From NCBI GenBank assembly GCA_965206315.1, contig OZ242210.1, forward strand, positions 2,805,800 through 2,869,799: a stretch of 64,000 bases of DNA. The letters run 5' to 3'. A program made the translations under genes and the position numbers. Every line of letters starts with the position of its first letter. Position 1 is the stretch's first letter. Positions 24,260 through 32,049 of this stretch are shown here, piece by piece. Source of the stretch: Bin16 sp965206315. Lineage in GTDB: Bacteria > Chloroflexota > Dehalococcoidia > Lucifugimonadales > Australimonadaceae. The notes beneath the pieces are model-generated. The model saw only the letters and a program-made list of their open reading frames with translations. It did not search any database and had not been told where the DNA came from.

Positions 24260-25369
24260 ATGACTCTCATCCTGAACAACGACGACATCGCATCCGTACT
24301 GACGATGGAAGAGACGATAGATGCGCTGCGCAACGCCTACGAGGAGCTCGCGCGCACCGAGGCCGTCTGCCGCCCGCGCATCGACATCCGCATCCCGACG
24401 TCCGACCCCTCGAAGATGTACCAGTGGGGCACCATGGAGGGCGGCTCCGCGTCCGGCTACTTCGCCATCCGCATGAAGTCGGACGTCGTCTATGAGCAGG
24501 AGTACGGCGGCACGCGCACCCAGGAGAAGTACTGCCTGCGCCCCGGCCTCTTCTGCGGACTCATCCTCCTGATGAGCGTTGAGAACGGCGAGCCGCTCGC
24601 CATCATCAACGACGGCTACCTCCAGCACATGCGCGTCGGCGCCGACTCAGGCATCGGGGCCGGCTACATGGCGCGGGAGGACGCCTCCGTCGTCGCCATG
24701 ATCGGCTCGGGCGGCATGGCGCGCTCGCACGCGGAGTCGTTCGCCGCCGTGCGCGACATCAAGCGCATCCAGGTCTACAGCCCCACCAAGGCCAACCGCG
24801 AGGCGTACGCCGAGGAGATACGCGCCAAGCTCGGTATCGAGGTCGTGCCGGTCGGGTCCGCGGCAGAGGCGTGCAAGGGCGCGCACATCGTCGCCGGGTG
24901 CACCGATGCGGTGGAGCCGGTCATATTCGGCAAGGACGTTGAGGACGGCGCGCACATGACCTGCGTCGGCGGCAGCATCGACGGCGAAGCGTTCGAGCGC
25001 ATCGACCGCTCGCTCCGCCTCGGCTCAGCGCCTGCGCCGGTCGGCATACCGGAGATGCGGCTCCACGACGAGAACATCGCCTACGAGGCCAACGCGCCGG
25101 ACGGTACCCCCGCATCCGCGAGCCAGACGCGCGAGCGCTCCGGCAGAGGGCACGGCGTCATCGCCGAGGACCGCGTCGTCTTCCTCGAGGAGTTGCTGCA
25201 GGGAGCGCAGGGGCGCCCGGGCCCGAGTGCCGTCACCTACTCGGAGCGCGGCAACATCCAGGGTGCGCAGTTCTTCTCCGTCGCGGGCCGCGCCTACGAA
25301 CTCGCGAAGGCGAAGGGCCTCGGCCACGAACTCCCCACGGAGTGGTTCCTGCAGGACATCCGCGACTGA
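24260..25369 (+). CDS. ornithine cyclodeaminase/mu-crystallin family NAD(P)-dependent protein
   Basis: 369 residues. A substrate part (A-L-R-N-A-Y-E-E-L-A near 24-33 and F-A-I-R-M-K-S-D-V-V) precedes a Rossmann domain with M-I-G-S-G-G-M-A-R-S-H for the dinucleotide, and V-Y-S-P-T-K at the second strand, which would favour NADP. The family covers ornithine cyclodeaminase, alanine dehydrogenase and ketimine reductases. The protein is longer than most (about 320-330), with a C-terminal extension from about 290. Its coupling to oxygenase 4 suggests reduction or oxidation of an imine or keto product, which is inference. Confidence 0.85.
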   Translation: MTLILNNDDIASVLTMEETIDALRNAYEELARTEAVCRPRIDIRIPTSDPSKMYQWGTMEGGSASGYFAIRMKSDVVYEQEYGGTRTQEKYCLRPGLFCGLILLMSVENGEPLAIINDGYLQHMRVGADSGIGAGYMAREDASVVAMIGSGGMARSHAESFAAVRDIKRIQVYSPTKANREAYAEEIRAKLGIEVVPVGSAAEACKGAHIVAGCTDAVEPVIFGKDVEDGAHMTCVGGSIDGEAFERIDRSLRLGSAPAPVGIPEMRLHDENIAYEANAPDGTPASASQTRERSGRGHGVIAEDRVVFLEELLQGAQGRPGPSAVTYSERGNIQGAQFFSVAGRAYELAKAKGLGHELPTEWFLQDIRD

Positions 25370-25380
25370 CGCCTGGTTCC

Positions 25381-25420
25381 TCCCCCCTTGATGGGGGAAG
25401 GATAGGATGGGGGGTGACTC
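25381..25420. repeat. dispersed palindrome, CCCCCTTGATGGGGG family
   Basis: TCCCCCCTTGATGGGGGAAG followed by GATAGGATGGGGGGTGA. A related inverted copy (CCCCCATCAAGGGGG) is at 54886-54907. It occupies the 119-bp gap before the first bicupin gene. Confidence 0.7.
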
Positions 25421-25488
25421 GCCCGCCCCTACTCCGAATGCCGCGCACGGAGTAATATGCAGCCATCCGGAACCGACGGAGGCTTGGC

Positions 25489-26589
25489 ATGGCGCGACGT
25501 TTCACCTACGACGACTGGATGGAAGCCCAGGGCATCCCCATCCACCGGGGCTACTACGTGGAAGACCTCCGTACCGCCGAACTCGGCTGGTGGGAGGACC
25601 GCCAGGTCGACGCAGCGTTCATGCAGCTGCGCGGCATGGAGGGCGTGGTCGAGGGCCGCATCGAGGAGATACCGCCCGGACACTCGCTCCCGCCGCTGAA
25701 ACTCTCGGTCGACGAGCAGGTCTACGTCCTCGGCGGACGCGGCGTCGCCACCGTCTGGACGGACGACGCCCGCCCGAAGAAGACGTTCGAGTGGGCGACG
25801 CGCAGCCTCTTCCTCGTACCGCGCAACTCCTACTGCCAGCTGACGAACATGGACGGCAACAACCCGGCGCGGCTGCTCCACTACAACTACCTCCCCATCG
25901 CCATGTCCGCCACGCCGGACCCGGACTTCTTCGTCAACAACCCCTACTCGACGAACTCGTTCCTGCACAGCACCGACGAGTTCTACTCCGAGGCGAAGGC
26001 GGTCATGGAGGAGGGCGAGGGCGCCTTCGCCGGACGCGGTCGCCAGGTCTGGCACGGCAACTTCTTCCCGGACATGGCCGCCTGGGACAAGCTCGTCCCG
26101 TTCTGGGGGCGCGGCGCGGGCGGTCACGTCGTCTTCATCCAGTCGCCCGGCTCGGAGATGCACGCGCACATGTCCGTCTTCCCCGCGCGCACCTACAAGA
26201 AGGGCCACCGCCACGGGCCGGGGCGCGTCATCGTCATCCCCGGCGGCGAGGGTTACTCTGTCATGTGGGAAGAGGGCAAGGAGAAGATCGTCATCCACTG
26301 GCACGAGGCGAGCTGCTTCGTGCCGCCGGACCGCTGGTTCCACCAGCACTTCAACCTTGGCAGGGCCGACGGGCGCTACCTCGCGCTCCATCCCCCGAAC
26401 CAGTTCATGGGCATGTCCGAGAAGGTCACCGACCGGGGCCGCGACCAGATCGAGTACCCGAACGAGGACCCTTGGATACGCGAGTACTTCGAGAGCCAGC
26501 TCGCCGAGCGCGGCATGACGTCCGAGATCCCGGCGGAGGCGTACGAGGACCCCACGTACGAATGGGACTACTCGAAGTCCGCGGACTGA
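25489..26589 (+). CDS. bicupin protein of unknown function (paralogue 1)
   Basis: 366 residues with two cupin-like halves. The first half runs to about 145 (G-R-I-E-E-I-P-P-G-H-S and E-Q-V-Y-V-L-G-G-R-G). The second has K-K-G-H-R-H-G-P-G-R-V-I-V-I-P-G-G-E-G (H240, H242) and W-F-H-Q-H-F-N-L-G (H285, H287), a full metal-binding cupin. No catalytic assignment is safe; some ring-cleaving and isomerising enzymes share this fold. Its partner 94 bp downstream is a EutA-like ATPase. The same pair recurs at 34751-37454, so the association is real. Confidence 0.75.
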   Translation: MARRFTYDDWMEAQGIPIHRGYYVEDLRTAELGWWEDRQVDAAFMQLRGMEGVVEGRIEEIPPGHSLPPLKLSVDEQVYVLGGRGVATVWTDDARPKKTFEWATRSLFLVPRNSYCQLTNMDGNNPARLLHYNYLPIAMSATPDPDFFVNNPYSTNSFLHSTDEFYSEAKAVMEEGEGAFAGRGRQVWHGNFFPDMAAWDKLVPFWGRGAGGHVVFIQSPGSEMHAHMSVFPARTYKKGHRHGPGRVIVIPGGEGYSVMWEEGKEKIVIHWHEASCFVPPDRWFHQHFNLGRADGRYLALHPPNQFMGMSEKVTDRGRDQIEYPNEDPWIREYFESQLAERGMTSEIPAEAYEDPTYEWDYSKSAD

Positions 26590-26631
26590 CGCCGGGGCGC
26601 ATGCGCGAGCGCGATACGGTAAGATAAGGCG

Positions 26632-26653
26632 GCGCCGGGCATAGTCCCGGCGC
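26632..26653 (+). promoter_or_regulatory. stem-loop in the bicupin-EutA gap (pair 1)
   Basis: GCGCCGGG and CCCGGCGC are perfect 8-bp arms around a 6-nt CATAGT loop, 30 nt before the EutA-like ATG. No U-run follows, so attenuation or mRNA processing is more likely than termination. It has no counterpart in pair 2. Confidence 0.45.
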
Positions 26654-26683
26654 TGCGCTGCAATCCTTTCCTGGGGACGCCAC

Positions 26684-28207
26684 ATGCACGACGACGACGA
26701 TCTCGACCATTCACACGTATTCGACCTGCTCAACGACGAGGAAGCCGAGGACATCGAGGGGATCGAGAAGTTCACGCTCTACAGCGTGGGCATAGACATC
26801 GGCTCCTCCACCACCCACACCATCTTCTCCCGCCTGGTGCTCCGACGCGAGGGCGCGGGGCTCTCCGCCAAGTTCGTCGTCACCAACCGCGACGTGCTCT
26901 ACCGCTCGCCCATCATGCTCACACCCTACTCTTCCGGCACCGCCATCGACACGGACAGCGTGCAGGAGTTCATCGAGCGCTCCTACAGCGAAGCGGGCTT
27001 CACGCCGGACGACGTGGACACCGGCGCGGTCGTCATCACGGGCGAGGCGCTCAAGAAGGAGAACGCCCAGCCCATCCTGGAGTACTTCTCCGAGGAGTCC
27101 GGGCGTTTCATCTGCGCGTCCGCAGGCCCGATGCACGAGGCGCTGCTGGCGGCGTTCGGCTCCGGCGCGGTCGCCATCTCCAAGAGCAACTCCAACACCG
27201 TGCTGGACGTGGACATGGGCGGCGGCACGACGAAGATATCCCTCATCCGCAACGGCGAGATTGCCCAGATGGTCGCCATCGAGGTCGGCGCGCGGCTCAT
27301 CGCCTACGACGACGACATGACCATCACTCGCGTCGAGCAGCCCGCCCGCACCATCCTCGGCTCGCTCGGTCAGACGGTCGAGGTCGGCGAGAAGCTCACT
27401 GACGAGAAGCGCGAGCTGTTCGCCGCGAAGATGACCGACATCCTCTTCGACGCCATCAGCGGCGGCGAGATGCACTCGCTCACCGGGTCGCTCCTGCTCA
27501 CCGACAGCCTGGACATCGATTCGCTGGAGGACGTCGACCACGTCGTCTTCTCCGGAGGGGTCTCGGAGTACGTGTACGATCGCACGAGCGAATCGTACGG
27601 CGACGTGGGCCCGTGGTTCGGGAAGATGGTGCGGGAGCGCTGCCAGCAGACGTTGCGTCCCGGCATGCTGGTGATGCCCGCCGAGGGCATCCGCGCCACC
27701 GTCATCGGCGCGGGCGAGTACACGCTCCAGGCGAGCGGAAGCACCTCCTACATCTCCACGCACGACGTGCTTCCAGTGCGCGGCATACAGGTTGCGCGGG
27801 CGTTCATCAACAAGGAGCAGACCGCAGAAGAGATGGAGGCTGCGCTGGCGACAGGCGTCGGCAAGTACGACCTCGCGAAGCTGCCGTCCACCATGGCGCT
27901 CGCCATGTCCATAGCCGGGCAGCCGGACTACTGGTACATCCGGCGTCTGGCCGAGTCCATCGTCAAGACCGTGGACGACGAGCCGCCGGAGGCTCCGGTT
28001 TTCGTCGTCGTTGACGTGGACGTGGCCAAGTCGCTCGGGGGCATCATCCGCGAGGAGTTGCACCTGGACCGGGCCGTCATCGCGATAGACGGCATCGAGG
28101 TGGGCGACCTCGACTACGTGGACGTGGGCAAGCCGATGGGCGCGAGCGAGGTCATCCCCGTCACCGTCAAGTCGCTCGTATTCTCCATCCGCTCCCAGTC
28201 CGGATAG
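26684..28207 (+). CDS. eutA: EutA-like ASKHA ATPase (paralogue 1)
   Basis: 507 residues. Phosphate-1 motif G-I-D-I-G-S-S-T (36-43) and phosphate-2 motif D-M-G-G-G-T-T-K (177-184) are those of ASKHA ATPases. V-V-F-S-G-G-V-S-E-Y-V-Y, I-R-A-T-V-I-G-A-G-E-Y-T-L-Q-A-S-G and the C-terminal V-I-P-V-T-V-K-S-L-V-F are EutA hallmarks. EutA reactivates B12-dependent ethanolamine ammonia-lyase by expelling damaged cobalamin. No eutB, eutC or other eut gene is in the window, so its client here is unknown. An acidic N-terminal tail (D-D-D-D-L-D-H) precedes the domain. It follows the bicupin gene on the same strand. Confidence 0.8.
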   Translation: MHDDDDLDHSHVFDLLNDEEAEDIEGIEKFTLYSVGIDIGSSTTHTIFSRLVLRREGAGLSAKFVVTNRDVLYRSPIMLTPYSSGTAIDTDSVQEFIERSYSEAGFTPDDVDTGAVVITGEALKKENAQPILEYFSEESGRFICASAGPMHEALLAAFGSGAVAISKSNSNTVLDVDMGGGTTKISLIRNGEIAQMVAIEVGARLIAYDDDMTITRVEQPARTILGSLGQTVEVGEKLTDEKRELFAAKMTDILFDAISGGEMHSLTGSLLLTDSLDIDSLEDVDHVVFSGGVSEYVYDRTSESYGDVGPWFGKMVRERCQQTLRPGMLVMPAEGIRATVIGAGEYTLQASGSTSYISTHDVLPVRGIQVARAFINKEQTAEEMEAALATGVGKYDLAKLPSTMALAMSIAGQPDYWYIRRLAESIVKTVDDEPPEAPVFVVVDVDVAKSLGGIIREELHLDRAVIAIDGIEVGDLDYVDVGKPMGASEVIPVTVKSLVFSIRSQSG

Positions 28208-28230
28208 CGGGAGCGTTGGGGGCTGGCTCC

Positions 28231-28554
28231 ATGCTCATCGCGGCACTCGTCTTCGGGCTCCTGGGCGGCATCGTCGGCCTCCTCATCGGAACGCTCATAT
28301 TCGTCGGCGATCTGGTGGACTTCGCGTTCCGCGGGGGAGATACCAGCACCGCCGGGCTGCTGGTGTTGTTCTTCGCTCTCCTGGCCATCGCGGGCTCGAT
28401 CATGTCGCTCAGGAAACCGTGGCAGGCTGCGGCGCTCCTGCTCGTCTCCGGCATCGGTCCCATGATAGTCGTCAACATATTCGGAGCGCCCATCTTCTTC
28501 CTCACGCTCCTGGCGGCCTTCTCTGCCGTCCGCGGACGCAGGGAGGCCCGCTAG
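28231..28554 (+). CDS. small four-helix membrane protein
   Basis: About 107 residues, mostly hydrophobic, with four predicted membrane spans: from A-A-L-V-F-G-L-L-G-G, from A-G-L-L-V-L-F-F-A-L-L, from A-A-L-L-L-V-S-G-I and from F-F-L-T-L-L-A-A-F. It ends with R-G-R-R-E-A-R. It resembles DUF4064-like proteins of Gram-positive bacteria, without a known function. The ATG at 28231 is preferred over a TTG at 28216, though both are possible. It lies just after the EutA-like gene. Confidence 0.55.
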   Translation: MLIAALVFGLLGGIVGLLIGTLIFVGDLVDFAFRGGDTSTAGLLVLFFALLAIAGSIMSLRKPWQAAALLLVSGIGPMIVVNIFGAPIFFLTLLAAFSAVRGRREAR

Positions 28555-28627
28555 CGCGGGCAGACGAAAGGGCGGGAACGCCGATCGCGCTCCGGCCCCT
28601 CTTCTCTCGTCGTTCCCGCTTCTTCCG

Positions 28628-28660
28628 CCATTCCTGCGAAGGCAGGAACCCTGCAGCCCA
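28628..28660. repeat. dispersed palindrome, diverged CATTCCTGCGAAGGCAGGAA copy
   Basis: Same layout as 1119-1151 with compensating changes in both arms (CCTGC/GCAGG for CCCGC/GCGGG), which keeps the hairpin. A CTGCAGCCC tail replaces CTCGCAGCCC. Confidence 0.75.
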
Positions 28661-28673
28661 CCCTCGTCATTCC

Positions 28674-29721
28674 TGTAGATGTCAGCTAATTCGTTGACAG
28701 ATTTTGCATGGTTTCGAGGGGCGTCTTGCCTCCGAGGGCTTGGTGGGGCCGCCCGGTGTTGTAGTAGAGGAGGTACTGGACGAGTTCGTCCTTCAACTCT
28801 TCCAATGACTCGAACGTCGTCCCTTCGACCAGGTCTTCATTCAGTGTTCGCCAGAATCGTTCGACCTTCCCGTTCGTCTGGGGTCGATAGGACCGGGTGT
28901 AGCGGTGCTTGATCCCCAGCTCCAGCAGCATCCGTTCCGTCGGATGGTGCGCTTTGTTGGTGGGAGCGGCCATCTCAGGGCCGTTGTCTGTGATGACCTC
29001 CTCGAAGCGCACCCCGTACTCCGCGTTGAGCATGTTGATGCTCTTGAGCGCGGCGAACATCACGCTCAGGCTCTTGATGTCCTCCGTCACCTCTGCCCAG
29101 GCGAGGCGGGTGCAGGCGTCCACCACCGAGACCAAGTAGTAACGCTGCCTGGAGCCAACGATGAGATCCCTGCTCAGGTGGTGAGCGTCCAGGTGCCCCA
29201 ACTCCCCTGCACGGGTCTTGATGATGCGGCGTTTGGACTGTTGCATCGCTTTGGTCATCCTGTTCAAGCCGTGCCGTCTGCTGATGGCGTAGATGGTGGA
29301 CGGCGCAGGGGTATGAGCCTTCAACTTTGGCTTGAGTATGGCATAGGTCTCGTAGCGGTTGCTGCCCTTGCGCCGCTGCTCCAGCACGAGTTGCTCGATA
29401 TACGGGATGGTGCGACGGCTCTTCCATCTGGGTCCTCGCTTGCGAGGCAGCAGGTCCGCGGCCTCGCCGGACTGCCGGTAGCGGTTGTAGTACTTGGCGA
29501 AGGTCTGCCGGTTCGTGCCGTGGTGCGTGTAGAAGTCCTGAAGGAAACGGAAGCGGTGGTGGCGCTTGGCTTTGACCAGTTCGTATTCCCGGATCAGGAA
29601 CCGGTACTTCTGCACGTAGTTCCGTTCCAAGGTGCGGTCGCTGCTGTTGTCTCGCATCGTCGTCTCCAGAATGAACTGCGCTCGTCAGACCATTCTGTCA
29701 ACGAATTACCTAACACCTACA
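28674..29721 (-). mobile_element. IS481-family insertion sequence, complete, with 27-bp inverted repeats and 5-bp target duplication
   Basis: The left end (28674-28700) starts TGTAGATGTCAGCTAATTCG and the right end (29695-29721), read inverted, starts TGTAGGTGTTAGGTAATTCG; 24 of 27 bases match. Both flanks carry ATTCC (28669-28673 and 29722-29726), a probable target duplication. The element is 1048 bp with one intact transposase gene. It landed inside a run of ATTCCCGC-type dispersed repeats. Confidence 0.92.
28686..29657 (-). CDS. IS481-family DDE transposase
   Basis: 323 residues. An N-terminal helix-turn-helix region (R-Q-T-F-A-K-Y-Y-N-R-Y-R-Q-S-G) and an R-K-R-G-P-R linker precede the integrase core with D157 (G-H-L-D-A-H-H), D224 (I-T-D-N-G-P-E) and E266 (G-K-V-E-R-F-W-R-T-L), then Y-Y-N-T-G-R-P-H-Q-A-L-G-G. 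All catalytic residues are present and there is no frameshift, so it may be active. The last codons and stop lie inside the left inverted repeat. Confidence 0.93.
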   Translation of the reverse strand: MRDNSSDRTLERNYVQKYRFLIREYELVKAKRHHRFRFLQDFYTHHGTNRQTFAKYYNRYRQSGEAADLLPRKRGPRWKSRRTIPYIEQLVLEQRRKGSNRYETYAILKPKLKAHTPAPSTIYAISRRHGLNRMTKAMQQSKRRIIKTRAGELGHLDAHHLSRDLIVGSRQRYYLVSVVDACTRLAWAEVTEDIKSLSVMFAALKSINMLNAEYGVRFEEVITDNGPEMAAPTNKAHHPTERMLLELGIKHRYTRSYRPQTNGKVERFWRTLNEDLVEGTTFESLEELKDELVQYLLYYNTGRPHQALGGKTPLETMQNLSTN

Positions 29722-29737
29722 ATTCCCGCTCTTTTCC

Positions 29738-29843
29738 GTCATTCCCGCGAAGGCGGGAATCTCGCAGCCCACCTCGCTCTCCGGGAGAGAGCCTGCCCTG
29801 CGCTCGTCGAATCGGTCGACGCGCGTGCGCGGCGGGTGAGGGC
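29738..29843. repeat. two dispersed repeats in tandem
   Basis: 29738-29770 is the 33-bp copy identical to 1119-1151. 29779-29843 follows with CTCTCCGGGAGAGAG and GCGCGTGCGCGGCGGGTGAGGGC, related to the repeat at 181-236. They abut the broken 3-prime end of the dienelactone hydrolase gene. Confidence 0.75.
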
Positions 29844-29852
29844 GGCTACCGC

Positions 29853-30269
29853 CTATTTCAGGTGCTCTATCGTCGAGCCGAGGTAGGAGACCATTCCGCC
29901 GAAGCAGAAGCCGACGATGCCGATGTTGTCGGCGTCAACGTCCGCGTTGCTCCGGAGGTAGTCGATCGTTGCCTGCACGTCCGCGAAGACGTCGTCATTG
30001 CTCAGCTTGCCGCGCTCCGCGAAGGCCCCCTGCATGTCGGAGAACGGGATGTCCACGCCCTTCCCGGTGCGGTGGAACAGCTCCGGCGCAGCCGCGAAGT
30101 ACCCTGCGTCGGCGAAACGGTCCGCGATGCTGCGAACGTCGTTGTTCACGCCGAAGATCTCCTGGATCACGATCACCGCGGCGTTCTTCCCGCCGCCGTC
30201 CGGGCGCGCTGTGTAGATCGACATCGGGCTCCCGCCTGCGGTCACTTCCGCAACGTCAGTTACTGCCAT
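29853..30269 (-). pseudogene. dienelactone hydrolase, C-terminally truncated
   Basis: 138 residues that follow the dienelactone hydrolase family from A-V-I-V-I-Q-E-I-F-G-V-N through F-A-D-A-G-Y-F-A-A-A-P-E-L-F to the nucleophile elbow G-F-C-F-G-G (Cys present). The protein then ends at S-Y-L-G-S-T-I-E-H-L-K. Family members have about 230-240 residues, with the catalytic Asp and His in the missing part. It is probably inactive. The break coincides with dispersed repeats and lies about 130 bp from the insertion sequence, suggesting a deletion linked to these elements. The intact enzyme would hydrolyse dienelactone from chlorocatechol-type ring cleavage. Confidence 0.75.
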
Positions 30270-30432
30270 GCTCTCCCTCCGTTTTGTACGAGATAGGCCG
30301 GCCGCGTCACCGGCCGCCGCCATCCTACACCAACGCGTACCGTCCTGCCGCCTGCGCGGGGTTAACGCATGAAACCGGCCCCTTACGCCAACGCCTTGCC
30401 GACGCGTACCCTGTCCAGTGCAGCGGGGTCTT

Positions 30433-30485
30433 CTTCCCTCTCCTGAGGGAGAGGGTGCCGCGCAGCGGCGGGTGAGGGCCCTGCG
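30433..30485. repeat. dispersed repeat, CTCTCCTGAGGGAGAG family
   Basis: TCCCTCTCCTGAGGGAGAGG then GTGCCGCGCAGCGGCGGGTG and AGGGCCCTGCGGG. This is the closest relative of the copy at 181-236. Confidence 0.75.
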
Positions 30486-30538
30486 GGTGCGGGGCGGTGC
30501 GGGAGGGCTACATGGCCACGACGGGGGCAGTGTGGTCC

Positions 30539-30604
30539 GAGCGGTTACGAACGGTTTTGGAGCGGAGATGAGCGGCGGTGAGCGGTTTCGAGCGGCTGGA
30601 ACCG
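30539..30604. repeat. GAGCGG array with 10-bp period, seven units
   Basis: GAGCGG at 30539, 30560, 30570, 30580 and 30590, with variants GAACGG at 30549 and GAACCG at 30599. Steps are 10, 11, 10, 10, 10 and 9 bp. The four-base spacers differ, so only the hexamers are conserved. This is the longest of the periodic arrays in the window. Confidence 0.8.
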
Positions 30605-30749
30605 TTGCCTGCAAGGTCGAGGCCAGGAGTGAATGGGTACACTTTGCGCGGGAATGGGCGGTTCTGCACCGTGGTGGTTTCTTCGCGCCCTGCCGGTACC
30701 CGCCGCCTGCCCCTAGCCGCGCCGAGTCTGCCTGTGTGAGAATCACCCC

Positions 30750-32048
30750 ATGAGCAACGTCAACCGCACCCCCGAAGAACAGGCCCTGATGACCAAAGCC
30801 GCCGCCGTACTCCCCGGCGGTTCGCTCGGCAACCTGCGCCTCGACGAGGAGCACGCGTTCGTCGTGCGCGAGGGCCGCGGCTCCCGCGTCATCGACGTGA
30901 GCGGCAACGAGTACATCGACTACCTGCTCGGCTCCGGCCCCATGGTGCTCGGGCACGCCCATCCGAAGGTGATCGCCGCGGCCACCGAGGCGATGATGAG
31001 GGGCACGACGTTCTTCACCCAGAACGCGTACGCCATCGAGCTCGCCGAGCGCATCGTCGAGGCCATGCCGTGCGCCGAGCAGGTGCGGTTCGTCAGCAGC
31101 GGCTCCGAGGCCACCTACAACGCACTCAAGGTCGCCCGCGCGTTCCGCAAGCGCGAGAAGATACTGAAGTTCGAGGGCGGCTACCACGGCTCGCACGACT
31201 ACTCCCTGATGAGCCTCGCCCCGTCCGGCAACACGCCCTTCCCGCAGCCTGAGCCCAGTTCCGCCGGCATCCCGCGCGCCATCCAGGACACCGTCCTCGT
31301 CGCGCCGTTCAACGACCTCAACGCCGTCGAGGACCTGCTCGACCGCTACCACGACGAGCTCGCCGCAGTCATCGTCGAGCCGGTGCAGCGCACCATCGCG
31401 CCCCAACCGGGCTTCCTGCCCGGGCTGCGCGAGCTCACGAACCGCTACGGCGTCCTGCTCATCTACGACGAGGTCGTCACCGGCTTCCGGCTCGCCTACG
31501 GCGGCGCGCAGGAGTACTACAACGCCGTGCCGGACATCGCGGCCATCGGCAAGATCGTCGGAGGCGGCTTCCCACTCGCGGCCATCGTGGGACGCCGCGA
31601 GATCATGGAGTCGTACGACCAGGGCTCCGTCGCTCCGGACGTCTACGTCCCGCAGAGCGGTACCCTCAACGGCAACCCCGTCGCCGCAGCCGCCGGACTC
31701 GCCACCCTCGAAGTGCTGCGCGAGCCGGGCACCTACGAGGCGTACCACGCCCGCGCCGCCACGCTCCGCAACACGCTCCAGCGCCTCTTCGACGAGGCCG
31801 AGATACCGGCGCAGGTCAGCGGCATCGACATGATGTTCGACGTCTTCTTCACCGAGCACCCCATCGTCGACTACCGCTCGACGCTCGTGGACAAGACGCT
31901 CAACCGTATCTTCGACAACACGCTGCTGGACAACGGCATCCTCAAGTCACCCGGCAAGCTCTACGTAGGAGCCTGCCATTCGGACGAGGACATCGAGCGC
32001 ACCATAGAGGTGTTCCGCCTCGGCGTCGCCGCCGTCCGCGACGCGTGA
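30750..32048 (+). CDS. class III PLP aminotransferase, glutamate-1-semialdehyde aminomutase-like
   Basis: 432 residues. PLP-binding features: V-S-S-G-S-E-A-T-Y-N (115-124), Y-D-E-V-V-T-G-F-R (D240), and G-K-I-V-G-G-G-F-P with the Schiff-base K268. The K-I-V-G-G-G-F-P form is that of HemL and its many paralogues. Because such paralogues often act in amino-acid or amine metabolism, and no haem gene is nearby, I do not assign hemL. The stop is one base from the stop of the convergent Pht5-like gene. Confidence 0.88.
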   Translation: MSNVNRTPEEQALMTKAAAVLPGGSLGNLRLDEEHAFVVREGRGSRVIDVSGNEYIDYLLGSGPMVLGHAHPKVIAAATEAMMRGTTFFTQNAYAIELAERIVEAMPCAEQVRFVSSGSEATYNALKVARAFRKREKILKFEGGYHGSHDYSLMSLAPSGNTPFPQPEPSSAGIPRAIQDTVLVAPFNDLNAVEDLLDRYHDELAAVIVEPVQRTIAPQPGFLPGLRELTNRYGVLLIYDEVVTGFRLAYGGAQEYYNAVPDIAAIGKIVGGGFPLAAIVGRREIMESYDQGSVAPDVYVPQSGTLNGNPVAAAAGLATLEVLREPGTYEAYHARAATLRNTLQRLFDEAEIPAQVSGIDMMFDVFFTEHPIVDYRSTLVDKTLNRIFDNTLLDNGILKSPGKLYVGACHSDEDIERTIEVFRLGVAAVRDA

Positions 32049-32049
32049 T

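Larger units (their letters stand above)
30270..30749. other. intergenic region with repeats between divergent genes
   Basis: About 480 bp without a credible gene. It holds a CTCTCCTGAGGGAGAG repeat copy and a seven-unit GAGCGG array. The dienelactone hydrolase remnant leaves leftward and an aminomutase-like gene rightward. Confidence 0.6.

Noticed and set aside
26684..28207. Complete ethanolamine utilisation operon
   Set aside because: Only EutA-like genes occur; EutB, EutC, shell proteins and aldehyde dehydrogenase are absent.
30750..32048. hemL (tetrapyrrole synthesis)
   Set aside because: The fold and Lys motif fit, but many paralogues share them and no haem gene is nearby, so no symbol was given.
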